From Mycobacterium bohemicum DSM 44277 (GTDB lineage: Bacteria; Actinomycetota; Actinomycetes; Mycobacteriales; Mycobacteriaceae): a stretch of 64,000 nt of DNA. The DNA lies in contig NZ_CSTD01000005.1 of NCBI RefSeq assembly GCF_001053185.1, positions 62,001 through 126,000 of the forward strand, written 5' to 3'. The notes under the pieces were generated by a model. The model was given only the letters and a program-made list of their open reading frames with translations. It ran no database searches and was not told where the DNA came from. Made by a program: the position numbers and the translations under genes. The number at the start of each line of letters is the position of its first letter. The first letter of the stretch is position 1. Below, piece by piece: positions 35,427-45,444 of the stretch.

Positions 35427-37951
35427 CGAGGGACGCCACAGCCAGCCGCCCAATGACGCGAATGCGCCGGCGAACGAGCATGTGGCCAAGTACGACATCC
35501 CCGACCGCCAGGACGGCGAGCCTGGGGATACCAACCCCCCGCCGCCGCGCTCGCGCCGCCAGGTTCCCCCCGACGACCGGTTGACCACCGTCCTCCCGCC
35601 CGTCGTCGACGATCGGCCGCCGTGGCGGGCGGATTCGATCGACGAGGTCAAGGCGGCGCTGGACAGCCCGGCGACCGGCCCGGTGCAGCGGGATGCCATC
35701 GAGGAGGTCAAGGCGGCGCTGGACGGCCGCGCGACGGGTTCGCGTCGCGACCGCCCGCTGTACGGCGGCCCCCGGAGGGCGGGGACCCGCGCTCCCCGGG
35801 CGCGGGGGCGACCGCGGCTGGACCCGGCAGATCAACTGGTTGTGGGTGCGACGCGCGGCCTACCTCACCGTGGCCATGCTGGTGTTGTTGCCGATCGTCA
35901 CCTTCGGCATGGCCTATTTCATCGTCGACGTGCCCAAACCGGGCGACATCCGCACGAACCAGGTGTCGACGATCCTGGCCAGCGACGGCTCCGAGATTGC
36001 CAAAATCATTCCGCCCGAAGGCAATCGGGTCGACGTCAACCTCAGCCAGGTTCCCGTCCACGTGCGTCAGGCCGTGATCGCCGCCGAGGACCGGAACTTC
36101 TACACCAATCCGGGATTTTCGTTCACCGGCTTTGCGCGTGCGGTGAACAACGACCTCTTCGGCGGCGGAGACCTGCAGGGCGGCTCGACGATCACCCAGC
36201 AGTACGTGAAGAACGCGCTCGTCGGTTCCGCGCAGCACGGCTTCAGCGGCCTGATGCGCAAGGCCAAGGAACTGGTCATCGCCACCAAGATGTCGGGGGA
36301 GTGGTCCAAAGACGATGTGCTGCAGGCCTATCTGAACATCATCTACTTCGGCCGGGGCGCCTACGGCATTTCGGCGGCCGCCAAGGCCTATTTCAACAAG
36401 CCCCCCGAGCAGCTCACGGTCTCGGAGGGCGCGCTGCTCGCGGCCCTGATCCGGCGGCCGTCCTCGCTGGACCCGGCGGTGGACCTGAAGGGCGCGACCG
36501 AGCGCTGGAACTGGGTCCTCGACGGCATGGTGGAGACCAAAGCCCTCTCCCCGAGCGATCGTGCGGCCCAGGTGTTTCCGCCGACCGTGCCGCCCGATCT
36601 GGCCCGCCAGCAGAACCAGACCAGCGGTCCGGACGGTCTGATCGAGCGTCAGGTGACCAAAGAACTGATGGAGCTGTTCAACATCGACGAACAGACGTTG
36701 AACACCCAGGGTCTGCAGGTCACCACCACGATCGACCCGAAGGCTCAGCAGGCCGCCGAGAAGGCCGTATCGAAATACCTCGACGGCCAGGATCCGGACA
36801 TGCGGGCCGCCGTCGTCTCGATCGACCCGCACAACGGCGCGATCCGCGCCTATTACGGGGGTTCCGATGCCAACGGCTTCGACTTCGCCCAGGCCGGGTT
36901 GCAGACCGGATCGTCGTTCAAGGTGTTCTGCCTCATCGCGGCCCTCGAACAGGGCATCGGCCTGGGGTACCAGGTCGACAGCTCACCGCTGACGGTCGAC
37001 GGCATCAAGATCACCAACGTCGACGGCGAGAGCTGTGGGACCTGCAATATCGCCGAGGCGCTCAAGCAATCGCTGAACACCTCCTACTACCGGTTGATGC
37101 TCAAACTCAAAGGCGGACCGCAGGCGGTTGCGGACGCCGCGCATCAAGCCGGCGTCGCGACCAGCTTCCCCGGGGTCGCGCACACGCTGTCCGAGGATGG
37201 CAAGGGTGGCCCGCCCAACAACGGAGTTGTGCTGGGCCAGTACCAAACTCGGCCGATCGACATGGCCTCGGCGTACGCCACGCTCGCCGCCTCCGGCATC
37301 TATCACCGGCCGCACTTCGTGCAGAAGGTGGTCAACTCCGAGGGCCAGGTGCTGTTCGACGCGAGCAACTCGGACAACAGCGGCGAGCAGCGCATCCCCA
37401 AGGCGGTGGCCGACAACGCCACCGCGGCGATGGAGCCCATTGCCGGCTATTCGCGCGGCCACAGCCTGGCCGGGGGGCGGCCGTCGGCGGCCAAGACCGG
37501 CACGACGCAATTGGGCGACACGACGTCGAACAAGGACGCGTGGATGGTCGGCTACACACCCTCGCTGTCGACCGCGGTGTGGGTCGGCACGGTCAAGGGT
37601 GACCAGCCGCTGGTAACCGCTTCGGGTGCGGCGGTTTACGGGTCGGGCCTGCCATCCGACATCTGGAAGTCGACCATGGACGGCGCGTTGAAGGGCACCT
37701 CCAACGAGTCCTTCCCGAAGCCGACCGAGATCGGTGGTTACGCCGGGGTGCCGGCCCCTGCGCCGCCGCCCCAGGCGCCGCCGTCGGTGACGGTGATCCA
37801 GCCCACCGTCGAAGTAGCGCCTGGCATCACGATCCCGGTCGGCCCGCCCACGACGATCACCGCCGGTCCGCCCCCTCCCGAGGGTTCCCCGCCGGGCGGC
37901 GTCCCGCCGGGCGGCCCGCAGGCCCCGCCCCCGGGCGAACCCCCGCCGTGA
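35419..37951 (+). CDS. ponA1: Bifunctional penicillin-binding protein PonA1 (N-terminal frameshift)
   Basis: A class A PBP. The glycosyltransferase GT51 domain has AAEDRNFYTNPG and QGGSTITQQYVKN; the transpeptidase has SSFK (about 36915), SLN (about 37072) and KTGTTQ (about 37495); a Pro-rich extracellular tail follows. The cytoplasmic N-terminus (from TTG at 35419, with VPPDDRLTTVLPPVVDD and two DEVKAALD repeats) is in one frame. The TRQINWLWVRRAAYLTVAM membrane anchor and everything after is in the next frame. The switch lies in the G/C runs at about 35755-35825 and needs one extra base in this sequence. If real, only a form starting near the anchor (in-frame GTG or ATG) is made. Confidence 0.88.
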
Positions 37952-39591
37952 CCGGGCCGCACAGTCCCAACATCTCACCGTCGCGGCTGGCCGAGGATCT
38001 CCGCTGCGCCGACAACCGCGACTGCCCAAGCCGGACAGACTTTCTCGGCGCCGCGCTCGCCGGTGTCATCGGCGGACCGGTCGGTCGGCACGCGCTGATC
38101 GGACGCTCCCGGGTGATGACGCCCCTGCGGGTGATGTTCGTCGCCGCCCTGGTGTTCCTGGCGCTGGGCTGGTCGACGAAGGCCGCGTGCCTGCAGAGCT
38201 CCGGCAGCGGGACGGGCGACCAGCGAGTCGCCAATTGGGACAACCAGCGCGCCTACTACGAGCTGTGCTACTCCGACACGGTGCCGCTCTACGGCGCGGA
38301 GTTGTTGAGCCAGGGCAAGTTTCCCTACAAGTCCAGCTGGATCGAGACCGACGCGGGCGGTGCCCCGCAGACCCGATACGACGGCCGGCCGGCGGTGCGA
38401 TACATGGAATATCCGGTGCTCACCGGGATCTATCAGTATGCGTCGATGGCGGTTGCCAAGAGCTACACCGCGTTGAGCAAGTTGGCCCCGGTCCCGGTCG
38501 TGGCCGAGGTGGTGATGTTCTTCGACGTCGCGGCGTTCGGGTTGGCGCTGGCCTGGCTGGCGACCGTGTGGGCGACGGCGGGGCTGGCGGGCCGCCGGGT
38601 GTGGGACGCGGCCCTGGTCGCCGCGTCGCCGCTGGTGATCTTCCAGATCTTCACCAACTTCGACGCGCTGGCAACGGGTTTCGCGATGTCGGGTCTGTTG
38701 GCCTGGGCGCGCCGCAGACCGCGGCTGGCCGGGGTGCTGATCGGGTTGGGCGCGGCCGCCAAGCTCTACCCGCTGTTGTTTTTGGGCCCGATGCTGGTGC
38801 TCGGGATCCGGACCGGGCGGCTGCGCGCGCTGGCGCGCACCGCGGGCGTGGCCGGGGCGACCTGGCTGCTGGTGAATCTTCCCGTGCTGGTGCTGTTTCC
38901 GCGCGGATGGTCGGAGTTTTTCCGGCTGAACACCCGGCGTGGTGACGACATGGACTCGCTGTACAACGTCGTCAAGTCGTTCACCGGGTGGCGCGGCTTC
39001 GATCCCAAGCTGGGGTTCTGGGAACCGCCGACGGTGCTGAACGCGGTGGTCGCGGTGCTGTTCGCCCTGTGCTGCGTGGGCATCGCTTATGTCGCGTTCA
39101 CCGCGCCGCGGCGGCCGCGGGTCGCGCAGCTGGCGTTCCTCGTGGTGGCGGCTTTCCTGCTGACCAACAAGGTGTGGAGCCCACAGTTCTCGTTGTGGCT
39201 GGTGCCGCTGGCGGTGCTGGCGCTGCCGCACCGCCGGTTGCTGCTGGCGTGGATGACGATCGACGCGTTGGTGTGGGTGCCTCGCATGTACTACCTCTAC
39301 GGCAACCCCAACCGGTCGCTGCCCGAGCAATTCTTCACCTCCACGGTGCTGCTGCGTGACATCGCGGTGATTGCGCTGTGCGCCTTGGTGATCCGCCAAA
39401 TCTATCGGCCCGCCGATGATCTGGTGCGCTGGGGCGGCCGGGTGGACGACCCGGTGGGCGGGTCGTTCGACCGCGCCCCCGACGCCCCACCCGGCTGGTT
39501 GCCGGCGTGGTTGCGTCCCGCCGGTCAGCGCGCACCCGCCCCGGCCGTCGAGGCCGATGCCGAATTGTCGACCGCGGCGGCGGGCTCATGA
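37948..39591 (+). CDS. GT87/DUF2029-type polytopic membrane protein (Rv0051-like)
   Basis: 547 residues with about ten hydrophobic segments, an Asp-containing early loop (IETDAGGAPQTRYDGRP) and a long extracytoplasmic loop, as in GT-C mannosyltransferases of the GT87 group. The likely role is glycosylation of an envelope component with a polyprenyl donor; the acceptor is unknown. GTG at 37948 overlaps the ponA1 stop as GTGA, tying it to cell-wall synthesis. Confidence 0.85.
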   Translation: MTGPHSPNISPSRLAEDLRCADNRDCPSRTDFLGAALAGVIGGPVGRHALIGRSRVMTPLRVMFVAALVFLALGWSTKAACLQSSGSGTGDQRVANWDNQRAYYELCYSDTVPLYGAELLSQGKFPYKSSWIETDAGGAPQTRYDGRPAVRYMEYPVLTGIYQYASMAVAKSYTALSKLAPVPVVAEVVMFFDVAAFGLALAWLATVWATAGLAGRRVWDAALVAASPLVIFQIFTNFDALATGFAMSGLLAWARRRPRLAGVLIGLGAAAKLYPLLFLGPMLVLGIRTGRLRALARTAGVAGATWLLVNLPVLVLFPRGWSEFFRLNTRRGDDMDSLYNVVKSFTGWRGFDPKLGFWEPPTVLNAVVAVLFALCCVGIAYVAFTAPRRPRVAQLAFLVVAAFLLTNKVWSPQFSLWLVPLAVLALPHRRLLLAWMTIDALVWVPRMYYLYGNPNRSLPEQFFTSTVLLRDIAVIALCALVIRQIYRPADDLVRWGGRVDDPVGGSFDRAPDAPPGWLPAWLRPAGQRAPAPAVEADAELSTAAAGS

Positions 39592-40229
39592 CGCTGGTCG
39601 CGATCCCGCTGTTTCCGCGGTTCACCGCGCTGGACGCGGTGGGCCCTTACGAAGTGCTGCAACGGATTCCGACGATCGAGGTGGTGTTCGTCGGGCATCG
39701 GCGCGGCGAGGTGCGGACCGAGAACGGGATGCTCGGCATGACGTGTGACGCCAGGTTCGACGAGCTGGATGCCCCCGACGTCGTGGTGTGCCCCGGCGGC
39801 ATCGGGACCCGCGAATTGATCCACGACGACACGCTGCTGGAGTGGCTGCGGTCGGTGCACCGCAACACCACCTTCACCACCTCGGTGTGCACCGGCGCGC
39901 TCCTGCTGGCGGCCGCGGGACTGCTCGAAGGGCTGACCGCGACGACGCATTTCGGGGCCGCGGACCTACTGAACGAGCTGGGCGCGCGGTACCTGCCCGA
40001 ACGCGTCGTCGAGCACCTACCGGAACGCATCATCACGGCCGCGGGGGTGTCCAGCGGCATCGACATGGCGCTCCGGCTCGTCGAACTCCTGGTCGACCGG
40101 GAGGCCGCCCAGGCCGCCCAGCTGCTCATCGAATACGATCCGCAGCCCCCATTCGACTCCGGCGCGCCGGGGAAGGCGGGCGAGGCGACCAAGGCAAGGG
40201 CGGCCGAATATCACCGATCGCGGCAGTAG
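39588..40229 (+). CDS. DJ-1/PfpI family protein (Rv0052-like)
   Basis: 213 residues. The nucleophile elbow is TTSVCTGALLL with Cys101, and a conserved Glu lies early (GPYEVLQ, about 22), as in DJ-1/ThiJ/PfpI and isonitrile hydratase-like proteins. ATG at 39588 overlaps the preceding stop as ATGA. It is longer than Rv0052 (187), with a polar C-terminal extension. Enzymatic role not deducible. Confidence 0.88.
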   Translation: MTLVAIPLFPRFTALDAVGPYEVLQRIPTIEVVFVGHRRGEVRTENGMLGMTCDARFDELDAPDVVVCPGGIGTRELIHDDTLLEWLRSVHRNTTFTTSVCTGALLLAAAGLLEGLTATTHFGAADLLNELGARYLPERVVEHLPERIITAAGVSSGIDMALRLVELLVDREAAQAAQLLIEYDPQPPFDSGAPGKAGEATKARAAEYHRSRQ

Positions 40230-40242
40230 CTGATTTCGCGGC

Positions 40243-40270
40243 CCGCCCCACGTCCGGTACCCTGGGGCGG
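40243..40270 (+). promoter_or_regulatory. Stem-loop and putative -10 box ahead of rpsF
   Basis: CCGCCCCA (40243-40250) pairs with TGGGGCGG (40263-40270) around 12 bases; it could be a terminator of the upstream operon. TACCCT at 40258-40263 resembles a mycobacterial -10 element, about 80 bases before rpsF. The two readings are alternatives. Confidence 0.4.
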
Positions 40271-40344
40271 TTGCCGACGCAGGCGACCCTCCTGCCACGG
40301 ACCTACCGTGGCCGCTCGAGACCAGAGGAGGTGGTGAGGTTTCC

Positions 40345-40635
40345 ATGCGTCCCTACGAAATCATGGTCATTCTTGACCCCACGCTCGACGAACGCACCGT
40401 GGCCCCGTCCCTGGAGACGTTCCTCAACGTCGTCCGCAAAGACGGCGGAACCGTCGACAAGGTGGACATCTGGGGCAAGCGCCGGCTTGCCTACGAGATC
40501 GCCAAGCACGCCGAGGGCATCTATGTCGTCGTCGACCTGAAGGCCGAGCCGGCGACCGTGTCCGAGCTCGACCGCCAGCTGAGCCTCAACGAATCGGTGT
40601 TGCGCACCAAGGTGATGCGCACCGACAAGCACTGA
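40345..40635 (+). CDS. rpsF: Ribosomal protein bS6
   Basis: 96 residues, MRPYEIMVILDPTLDERTV at the start, as in Rv0053. It binds bS18 and 16S rRNA in the small-subunit platform. A strong AGAGGAGGT site precedes the ATG. First gene of rpsF-ssb-rpsR1-rplI. Confidence 0.97.
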   Translation: MRPYEIMVILDPTLDERTVAPSLETFLNVVRKDGGTVDKVDIWGKRRLAYEIAKHAEGIYVVVDLKAEPATVSELDRQLSLNESVLRTKVMRTDKH

Positions 40636-40718
40636 CTGTCCGGTGTCGGCGCCGCTGCGTACGCTCAGCGAGACACTCATGACCATTTACCGACCCCAGG
40701 CGGACCCAGGAGGAAAAC

Positions 40719-41234
40719 ATGGCTGGTGACACGACGATCACCGTTGTCGGAAACCTGACCGCCGACCCCGAGCTGCGGTTCACCCCGTCGGGCGCCGCCG
40801 TCGCCAACTTCACGGTGGCCTCGACGCCCCGCATCTACGACCGTCAGAGCGGGGAATGGAAGGACGGCGAGGCGCTGTTTCTGCGCTGCAACATCTGGCG
40901 GGAGGCCGCCGAGAACGTCGCGGAAAGCCTCACCCGCGGCGCGCGGGTGATCGTCACCGGCCGGCTCAAGCAGCGGTCCTTCGAGACCCGCGAGGGCGAG
41001 AAGCGCACGGTCGTCGAGGTCGAGGTCGACGAGATCGGCCCGTCGCTGCGATACGCCACCGCCAAGGTCAACAAGGCCAGCCGCAGTGGCGGCGGGGGCG
41101 GCGGGTTTGGCGCGGGCGGTGGTTCCCGCCAGGCGCCGGCGACGCCGCCGAGCGGCGGATCCGGCGACGACCCATGGGGCAGCGCCCCGGCGTCGGGCTC
41201 CTTCGGCGGCGGCGACGAAGAACCGCCCTTCTGA
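40719..41234 (+). CDS. ssb: Single-stranded DNA-binding protein
   Basis: 171 residues. OB fold at about 1-110 (TTITVVGNLTADPELRFTPS at the start), a Gly/Ser-rich linker, and the acidic tip GGGDEEPPF that recruits replication and repair partners. The ATG follows AGGAGGAA. Between rpsF and rpsR1 as in other actinobacteria. Confidence 0.97.
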   Translation: MAGDTTITVVGNLTADPELRFTPSGAAVANFTVASTPRIYDRQSGEWKDGEALFLRCNIWREAAENVAESLTRGARVIVTGRLKQRSFETREGEKRTVVEVEVDEIGPSLRYATAKVNKASRSGGGGGGFGAGGGSRQAPATPPSGGSGDDPWGSAPASGSFGGGDEEPPF

Positions 41235-41280
41235 GCCCACGAACATCTAACGAGCAGTAGGAAACGAAAGAAAGACAGAC

Positions 41281-41538
41281 ATGGCCAAGTCAAGCACCAA
41301 GCGGCGCCCGGCTCCGGAGAAGCCGGTCAAGGCGCGCAAATGCGTGTTCTGCTCGAAAAAGGGGCAGGCGATCGACTACAAGGACACCGCGCTGCTGCGC
41401 ACCTACATCAGCGAGCGCGGCAAGATCCGGGCGCGCCGCGTCACCGGCAACTGCGTGCAGCACCAGCGCGACGTTGCGATCGCGGTGAAGAACGCCCGCG
41501 AGGTCGCCCTGCTGCCCTTCACGTCTTCGGCGCGATAA
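41281..41538 (+). CDS. rpsR1: Ribosomal protein bS18 (zinc-binding, C+ form)
   Basis: 85 residues. Cysteines in RKCVFCSKKG plus a later Cys (TGNCVQHQRD) mark the zinc-binding C+ paralogue, unlike the Cys-free rpsR2 made under zinc starvation. It pairs with bS6 encoded just upstream. Confidence 0.96.
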   Translation: MAKSSTKRRPAPEKPVKARKCVFCSKKGQAIDYKDTALLRTYISERGKIRARRVTGNCVQHQRDVAIAVKNAREVALLPFTSSAR

Positions 41539-41569
41539 CCGCCGCACGCTCAACGAAAGTACGTAAACG

Positions 41570-42028
41570 ATGAAGCTGATACTGACGGCCGACGTCGACC
41601 ACCTCGGTACCGTCGGCGACACGGTCGAGGTCAAGGACGGCTATGGCCGCAACTTCCTGCTTCCGCGGGGCTTGGCGATCGTCGCCTCGCGCGGTGCGCA
41701 GAAGCAGGCCGACGAGATCCGGCGGGCCCGCCAAACCAAGATGGTGCGCGATCTCGAACACGCCAATGAACTCAAGACGGCGATCGAGGCGCTGGGCCCG
41801 GTGTCGCTGCGGGTGAAGACCGCGGCCGACTCCGGAAAGTTGTTCGGCTCGGTTACCTCCGGGGACATCGTGGGCGCGATCAAGAAGGCCGGGGGGCCAA
41901 ACCTCGACAAGCGGATCGTCCGGCTTCCCAAGGCTCACATCAAGGCGGTCGGCGCCCATCGCGTCTCGGTGCACCTGCATCCCGAGATCGACGTGGAGGT
42001 CGCCCTCGACGTGGTCGCGGACAGCTAA
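41570..42028 (+). CDS. rplI: Ribosomal protein bL9
   Basis: 152 residues. N-terminal domain with the bL9 signature GRNFLLPRGLAIVAS (about 27-41), a connecting helix and a C-terminal domain. Last gene of the cluster; a weak hairpin follows at 42108-42124. Confidence 0.97.
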   Translation: MKLILTADVDHLGTVGDTVEVKDGYGRNFLLPRGLAIVASRGAQKQADEIRRARQTKMVRDLEHANELKTAIEALGPVSLRVKTAADSGKLFGSVTSGDIVGAIKKAGGPNLDKRIVRLPKAHIKAVGAHRVSVHLHPEIDVEVALDVVADS

Positions 42029-42561
42029 TCCCGAAGCATTAGCTCCCCTCTGGTCGGCCGGCCCGTATGGCGGCCGCCGGGTTTGCCTCGCGCTGGCGCA
42101 TGCCCCGCGCCCGTTGAACGGGCGGTCGCGAGGGTCCGCCCCAGCGAACCAAATCCGTGCATGCGCGCCACGCCGCCCTTAACCAGGACTTAACGCGGCC
42201 AAAATCTGGGTGAAAGACAACACGCCCGGCGCAGTAACCTGCGGCGACACGCCGTAGCGATTCTTGTCCACACCAAATGTATGGCGTTGTATGGCGCTTA
42301 TCTGCAGGGATGTCGTAGCGCCCCGAATTGCTCCACAGGTTTTCCACACCCCGTTCAACACAGCTGCCGACAGATATGCACACGCCATGCACAGCTTCAT
42401 GAACAGCGGCCCTTTCGGGGCACCGCCAGCAACGTCTAACGTCGTCCCGGCGCGAGGTGTGCGAGTTCCGTCGGGCGGAAGTGTCGGCGCCTTGGCTTAC
42501 GCTCTGAAGACCGGTTATCGAAAGTTTGTTCGGGTGCGTGTGTCAAGGGAGGAGGCGGCCC
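42029..42561. other. Intergenic region between rplI and dnaB
   Basis: 533 bases. M. tuberculosis has Rv0057 here; I see no convincing homologue. The only plus-strand open frame of note (42264-42578) runs into dnaB, has atypical composition and no ribosome site. The dnaB promoter must lie here. It holds the weak hairpin at 42108. Confidence 0.6.
42108..42124 (+). terminator. Weak hairpin after rplI
   Basis: CGCCCGTT and AACGGGCG are inverted around one G, so the effective hairpin is about CGCCC/GGGCG with a 7-base loop. There is no T run. It is 80 bases past rplI. Confidence 0.4.
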
Positions 42562-43938
42562 GTGGCGGTCGTCGATGATCTGGCGCCGGGCATGGATTCA
42601 TCGTCGCCCAGCGAGGATTACGGCCGTCAACCGCCGCAGGATCTCGCCGCCGAGCAGTCGGTGCTGGGCGGGATGCTGCTGAGCAAGGACGCGATCGCCG
42701 ATGTCCTGGAGCGGCTGCGGCCCGGGGATTTCTACCGCCCGGCGCACCAGAACATCTACGACGCCATCCTGGACCTCTACGGGCGGGGCGAGCCGGCCGA
42801 CGCGGTGACGGTGGCCGCGGAACTGGACCGCCGGAACCTGCTGCGCCGCATCGGCGGGGCGCCGTATCTGCACACCTTGATCTCGACGGTTCCGACGGCC
42901 GCCAACGCGGGCTACTACGCCGGCATCGTGGCGGAGAAGGCCCTGTTGCGCCGCCTGGTCGAGGCCGGCACGCGGGTGGTGCAATACGGCTACGCGGGCG
43001 CCGAGGGCGCCGACGTGGCCGAGATCGTCGACCGCGCCCAGGCGGAGATCTACGACGTTGCCGAGCGCCGCATGTCCGAGGACTTCGTCCCGCTCGAGGA
43101 CCTGTTGCAGCCGACGATGGACGAGATCGACGCCATTGCCTCCAATGGCGGTATCTCGCGCGGGGTGCCGACGGGTTTCACCGAGCTCGACGAGGTGACC
43201 AACGGTCTGCATCCCGGGCAGATGATCATCGTGGCCGCGCGCCCGGGCGTGGGGAAGTCGACACTCGGGCTGGACTTCCTGCGGTCGTGTTCGATCAAGC
43301 ACCGCATGGCCAGCGTCATCTTCTCGCTGGAGATGAGCAAGTCCGAGATCGTGATGCGGCTGCTGTCGGCGGAGGCGAAGATCAAGCTCGCCGACATGCG
43401 GTCGGGCCGGATGAACGACGACGACTGGACCCGCCTGGCACGGCGCATGAGCGAAATCAGCGAGGCGCCTTTGTATATCGACGACTCGCCGAACCTGACG
43501 ATGATGGAGATCCGCGCCAAGGCGCGCCGGCTGCGGCAGAAGGCCAACCTCAAGCTGGTCGTGGTCGACTACCTGCAGCTGATGACGTCGGGCAAGAAGC
43601 ACGAGTCGCGGCAGGTCGAGGTGTCCGAATTCTCGCGCCATCTCAAGCTTTTGGCCAAGGAGCTCGAGGTGCCGGTGATCGCGATCAGTCAGCTCAACCG
43701 CGGACCCGAGCAGCGGACGGACAAGAAGCCGATGCTGTCGGACCTTCGCGAGTCGGGAAGTTTGGAACAAGATGCCGACATGGTCATCCTGCTGCACCGG
43801 CCCGACGCGTTCGAGCGCGACGATCCGCGCGGGGGAGAAGCGGATTTCATTCTGGCCAAACACCGTAACGGTCCCACGAAGACGGTGACCGTCGCGCATC
43901 AGCTGCACCTCTCGCGCTTCACCAACATGGCGCGCTGA
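42562..43938 (+). CDS. dnaB: Replicative DNA helicase DnaB, intein-free
   Basis: 458 residues. N-terminal helicase-interaction domain (about 25-165), then the RecA-like ATPase with Walker A ARPGVGKST (about 230) and Walker B LKLVVVDYLQLM (about 340). GTG at 42562 begins VAVVDDLAPGMDSS, the same as Rv0058, with GGGAGGAGG in front. M. tuberculosis and several relatives have an intein at the Walker A GVGK; here the sequence passes straight to STLGLDF. Confidence 0.97.
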   Translation: MAVVDDLAPGMDSSSPSEDYGRQPPQDLAAEQSVLGGMLLSKDAIADVLERLRPGDFYRPAHQNIYDAILDLYGRGEPADAVTVAAELDRRNLLRRIGGAPYLHTLISTVPTAANAGYYAGIVAEKALLRRLVEAGTRVVQYGYAGAEGADVAEIVDRAQAEIYDVAERRMSEDFVPLEDLLQPTMDEIDAIASNGGISRGVPTGFTELDEVTNGLHPGQMIIVAARPGVGKSTLGLDFLRSCSIKHRMASVIFSLEMSKSEIVMRLLSAEAKIKLADMRSGRMNDDDWTRLARRMSEISEAPLYIDDSPNLTMMEIRAKARRLRQKANLKLVVVDYLQLMTSGKKHESRQVEVSEFSRHLKLLAKELEVPVIAISQLNRGPEQRTDKKPMLSDLRESGSLEQDADMVILLHRPDAFERDDPRGGEADFILAKHRNGPTKTVTVAHQLHLSRFTNMAR

Positions 43939-44546
43939 CTGCAGTGTCGAGATTCAACCAAGAGATTAACGAGTAGGCGATTCTGGTTCACCTAGATCGC
44001 CGGCCGCCGGGGAGGCGGCCCAGCGATTTCGACGCCTTCTGCAGGTCGGGACGGCGATCGGTCAAAGTTGTTCGATCGCAATCATTGATGCGTGTAAACG
44101 CAGGTCGCACCGCCCGTTTATCTCAGCTTATTCGGTCATTCGGCTTCGCGAACCTGTCTTGATTGGATAGCTTCTCCGCATGTTCGTTGCCGGTGGTCGG
44201 CTCGTGCAACGCGGAGACTTCGACGTCACGGCGCTGATGCGATCTCGCCCGAGGGTCTAGGCAACCACGGGGCGTATCGGCGAAATGAACTCCTAAAGTC
44301 GAATATCCGATTGGGCCGATACGTCTCGGCCTGTGGAACACGACCGACGCCTACGTTGCGAACGGCGCCACGGCGCGTTCCTGGTCCCTGACGACGAAGG
44401 CGCCGTCGCGCAGCTGCGCCCACACGATCGTCGAGGACGACCGAGGCAAGAGCCGGACCGGATCGAGCCGGCGATGAAACGCCCGGGATGAGGCCGGGTG
44501 GGGCGCCAGGCGTAAACGGCCGGCCCGGGCTGCGCGATACGGCCTA
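43939..44546. other. Intergenic region after dnaB
   Basis: 608 bases with no supported gene. A/T content is higher than average and codon patterns are poor on both strands. Colinearity with M. tuberculosis (Rv0059/Rv0060) stops here, so this is a likely boundary of the accessory region. Confidence 0.6.
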
Positions 44547-44948
44547 ATGGCTAGCTCGACGCCGGTCAGTGACACCTACCGGGCTAGCCTGGCGGTTGTG
44601 TCCAACAGCTTCTTCAACAACCCCGCCACACGCGCCTTCAACAGGCTGGTCGTCGGCATGACCAGCGTCCCCGTTCTCGGCCGCATCGTCGGTCGCAACC
44701 TGGTCGAGATCCGCTACACCGGGCGCAGGTCCGGGCGTAGCTTCCAGACCCCGGTGAACTACCGGCTGTCCGGTGATCAGGTCACAATTCGCGTGATGGG
44801 GCCGGGCTCCAAGAGCTGGTGGCGCAACTTCCTCGGCGACGGGGGATCTATCACGCTGGTCAACTTCCGCGGCGCCGACCGCACCGGGCACGCGGTCGCC
44901 ACCCGTGATGACGACGGCAGGGTCACAGTCCGGGTCCAGCTGGACTAG
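44547..44948 (+). CDS. Nitroreductase/DUF385 (Ddn-like) F420-binding family protein
   Basis: 133 residues. The core VEIRYTGRRSGRSFQTPVNY (about 52-71) and GSKSWWRNFLGDGGSITL are typical of F420H2-dependent split-barrel proteins of the Ddn/DUF385 group. It is shorter than Ddn. Substrate unknown. An alternative start at GTG 44598 would remove a poorly conserved leader. Confidence 0.8.
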   Translation: MASSTPVSDTYRASLAVVSNSFFNNPATRAFNRLVVGMTSVPVLGRIVGRNLVEIRYTGRRSGRSFQTPVNYRLSGDQVTIRVMGPGSKSWWRNFLGDGGSITLVNFRGADRTGHAVATRDDDGRVTVRVQLD

Positions 44949-45014
44949 ACATCGAGCGGGCGAGCGGTTCGATTGCACGGTCGTCATAGATCGACCCGAT
45001 GCTCAGCGGCGCGG

Positions 45015-45323
45015 CTAGCGAGGAGGGGTGCACGCGCGTGGGCCGATGATCACCAGGCCCACCCCGCCGGCTGCACGGTCCCGGTAGTAGGCCACGGCCT
45101 GCTCGGTGAACTGACCCGACCACGGATTGTCGACCCACGTTGGGCCTTGGCTGGGCTGGTCGGGGTTGTCGCTGAATGCGTCTGTAGCGAATGGAACCCG
45201 AACACTGCGCCGGTGTCTGTCTGCTCGTCGGACTGCGTTATGCAGCTCGCCGGAAAGCGTGTCGACTGGTGCGCCGGTGCAGCATCGCCGCCCGGAAAAG
45301 TGTTGTGCTGAAGTATATTTCAA
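45015..45323 (-). pseudogene. Fragment of an old-yellow-enzyme-type flavin oxidoreductase
   Basis: The C-terminal half of this short frame reads WSGQFTEQAVAYYRDRAAGG then VGLVIIGP, the conserved N-terminal barrel part of NADH:flavin oxidoreductases. No other part of the family is found nearby in any frame. A decayed remnant, not a functional gene. A complete family member lies at 57211-58446. Confidence 0.6.
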
Positions 45324-45444
45324 AGGTCCGGCAGATGATCGGCGCAGCCAAGACGCCGCGATTATTCATGGATGTCGGCAGTTATCCACGAGAGTGGACC
45401 CTTAAAGGGCCCAAGGGGGCTTGTGTTCTTTTCCGTACTTTGGT

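Noticed and set aside
35693..35870. ATG at 35693 as the ponA1 start
   Set aside because: It gives an Arg-rich, unfamiliar N-terminus. The family N-terminus is in the other frame upstream, which indicates a frameshift instead.
42264..42578. Possible Rv0057-like gene before dnaB
   Set aside because: No ribosome site, it runs into the dnaB start, and composition is unlike neighbouring genes.
44123..44423. Short minus-strand frames after dnaB
   Set aside because: Poor codon use, no ribosome site and no similarity; treated as non-coding.
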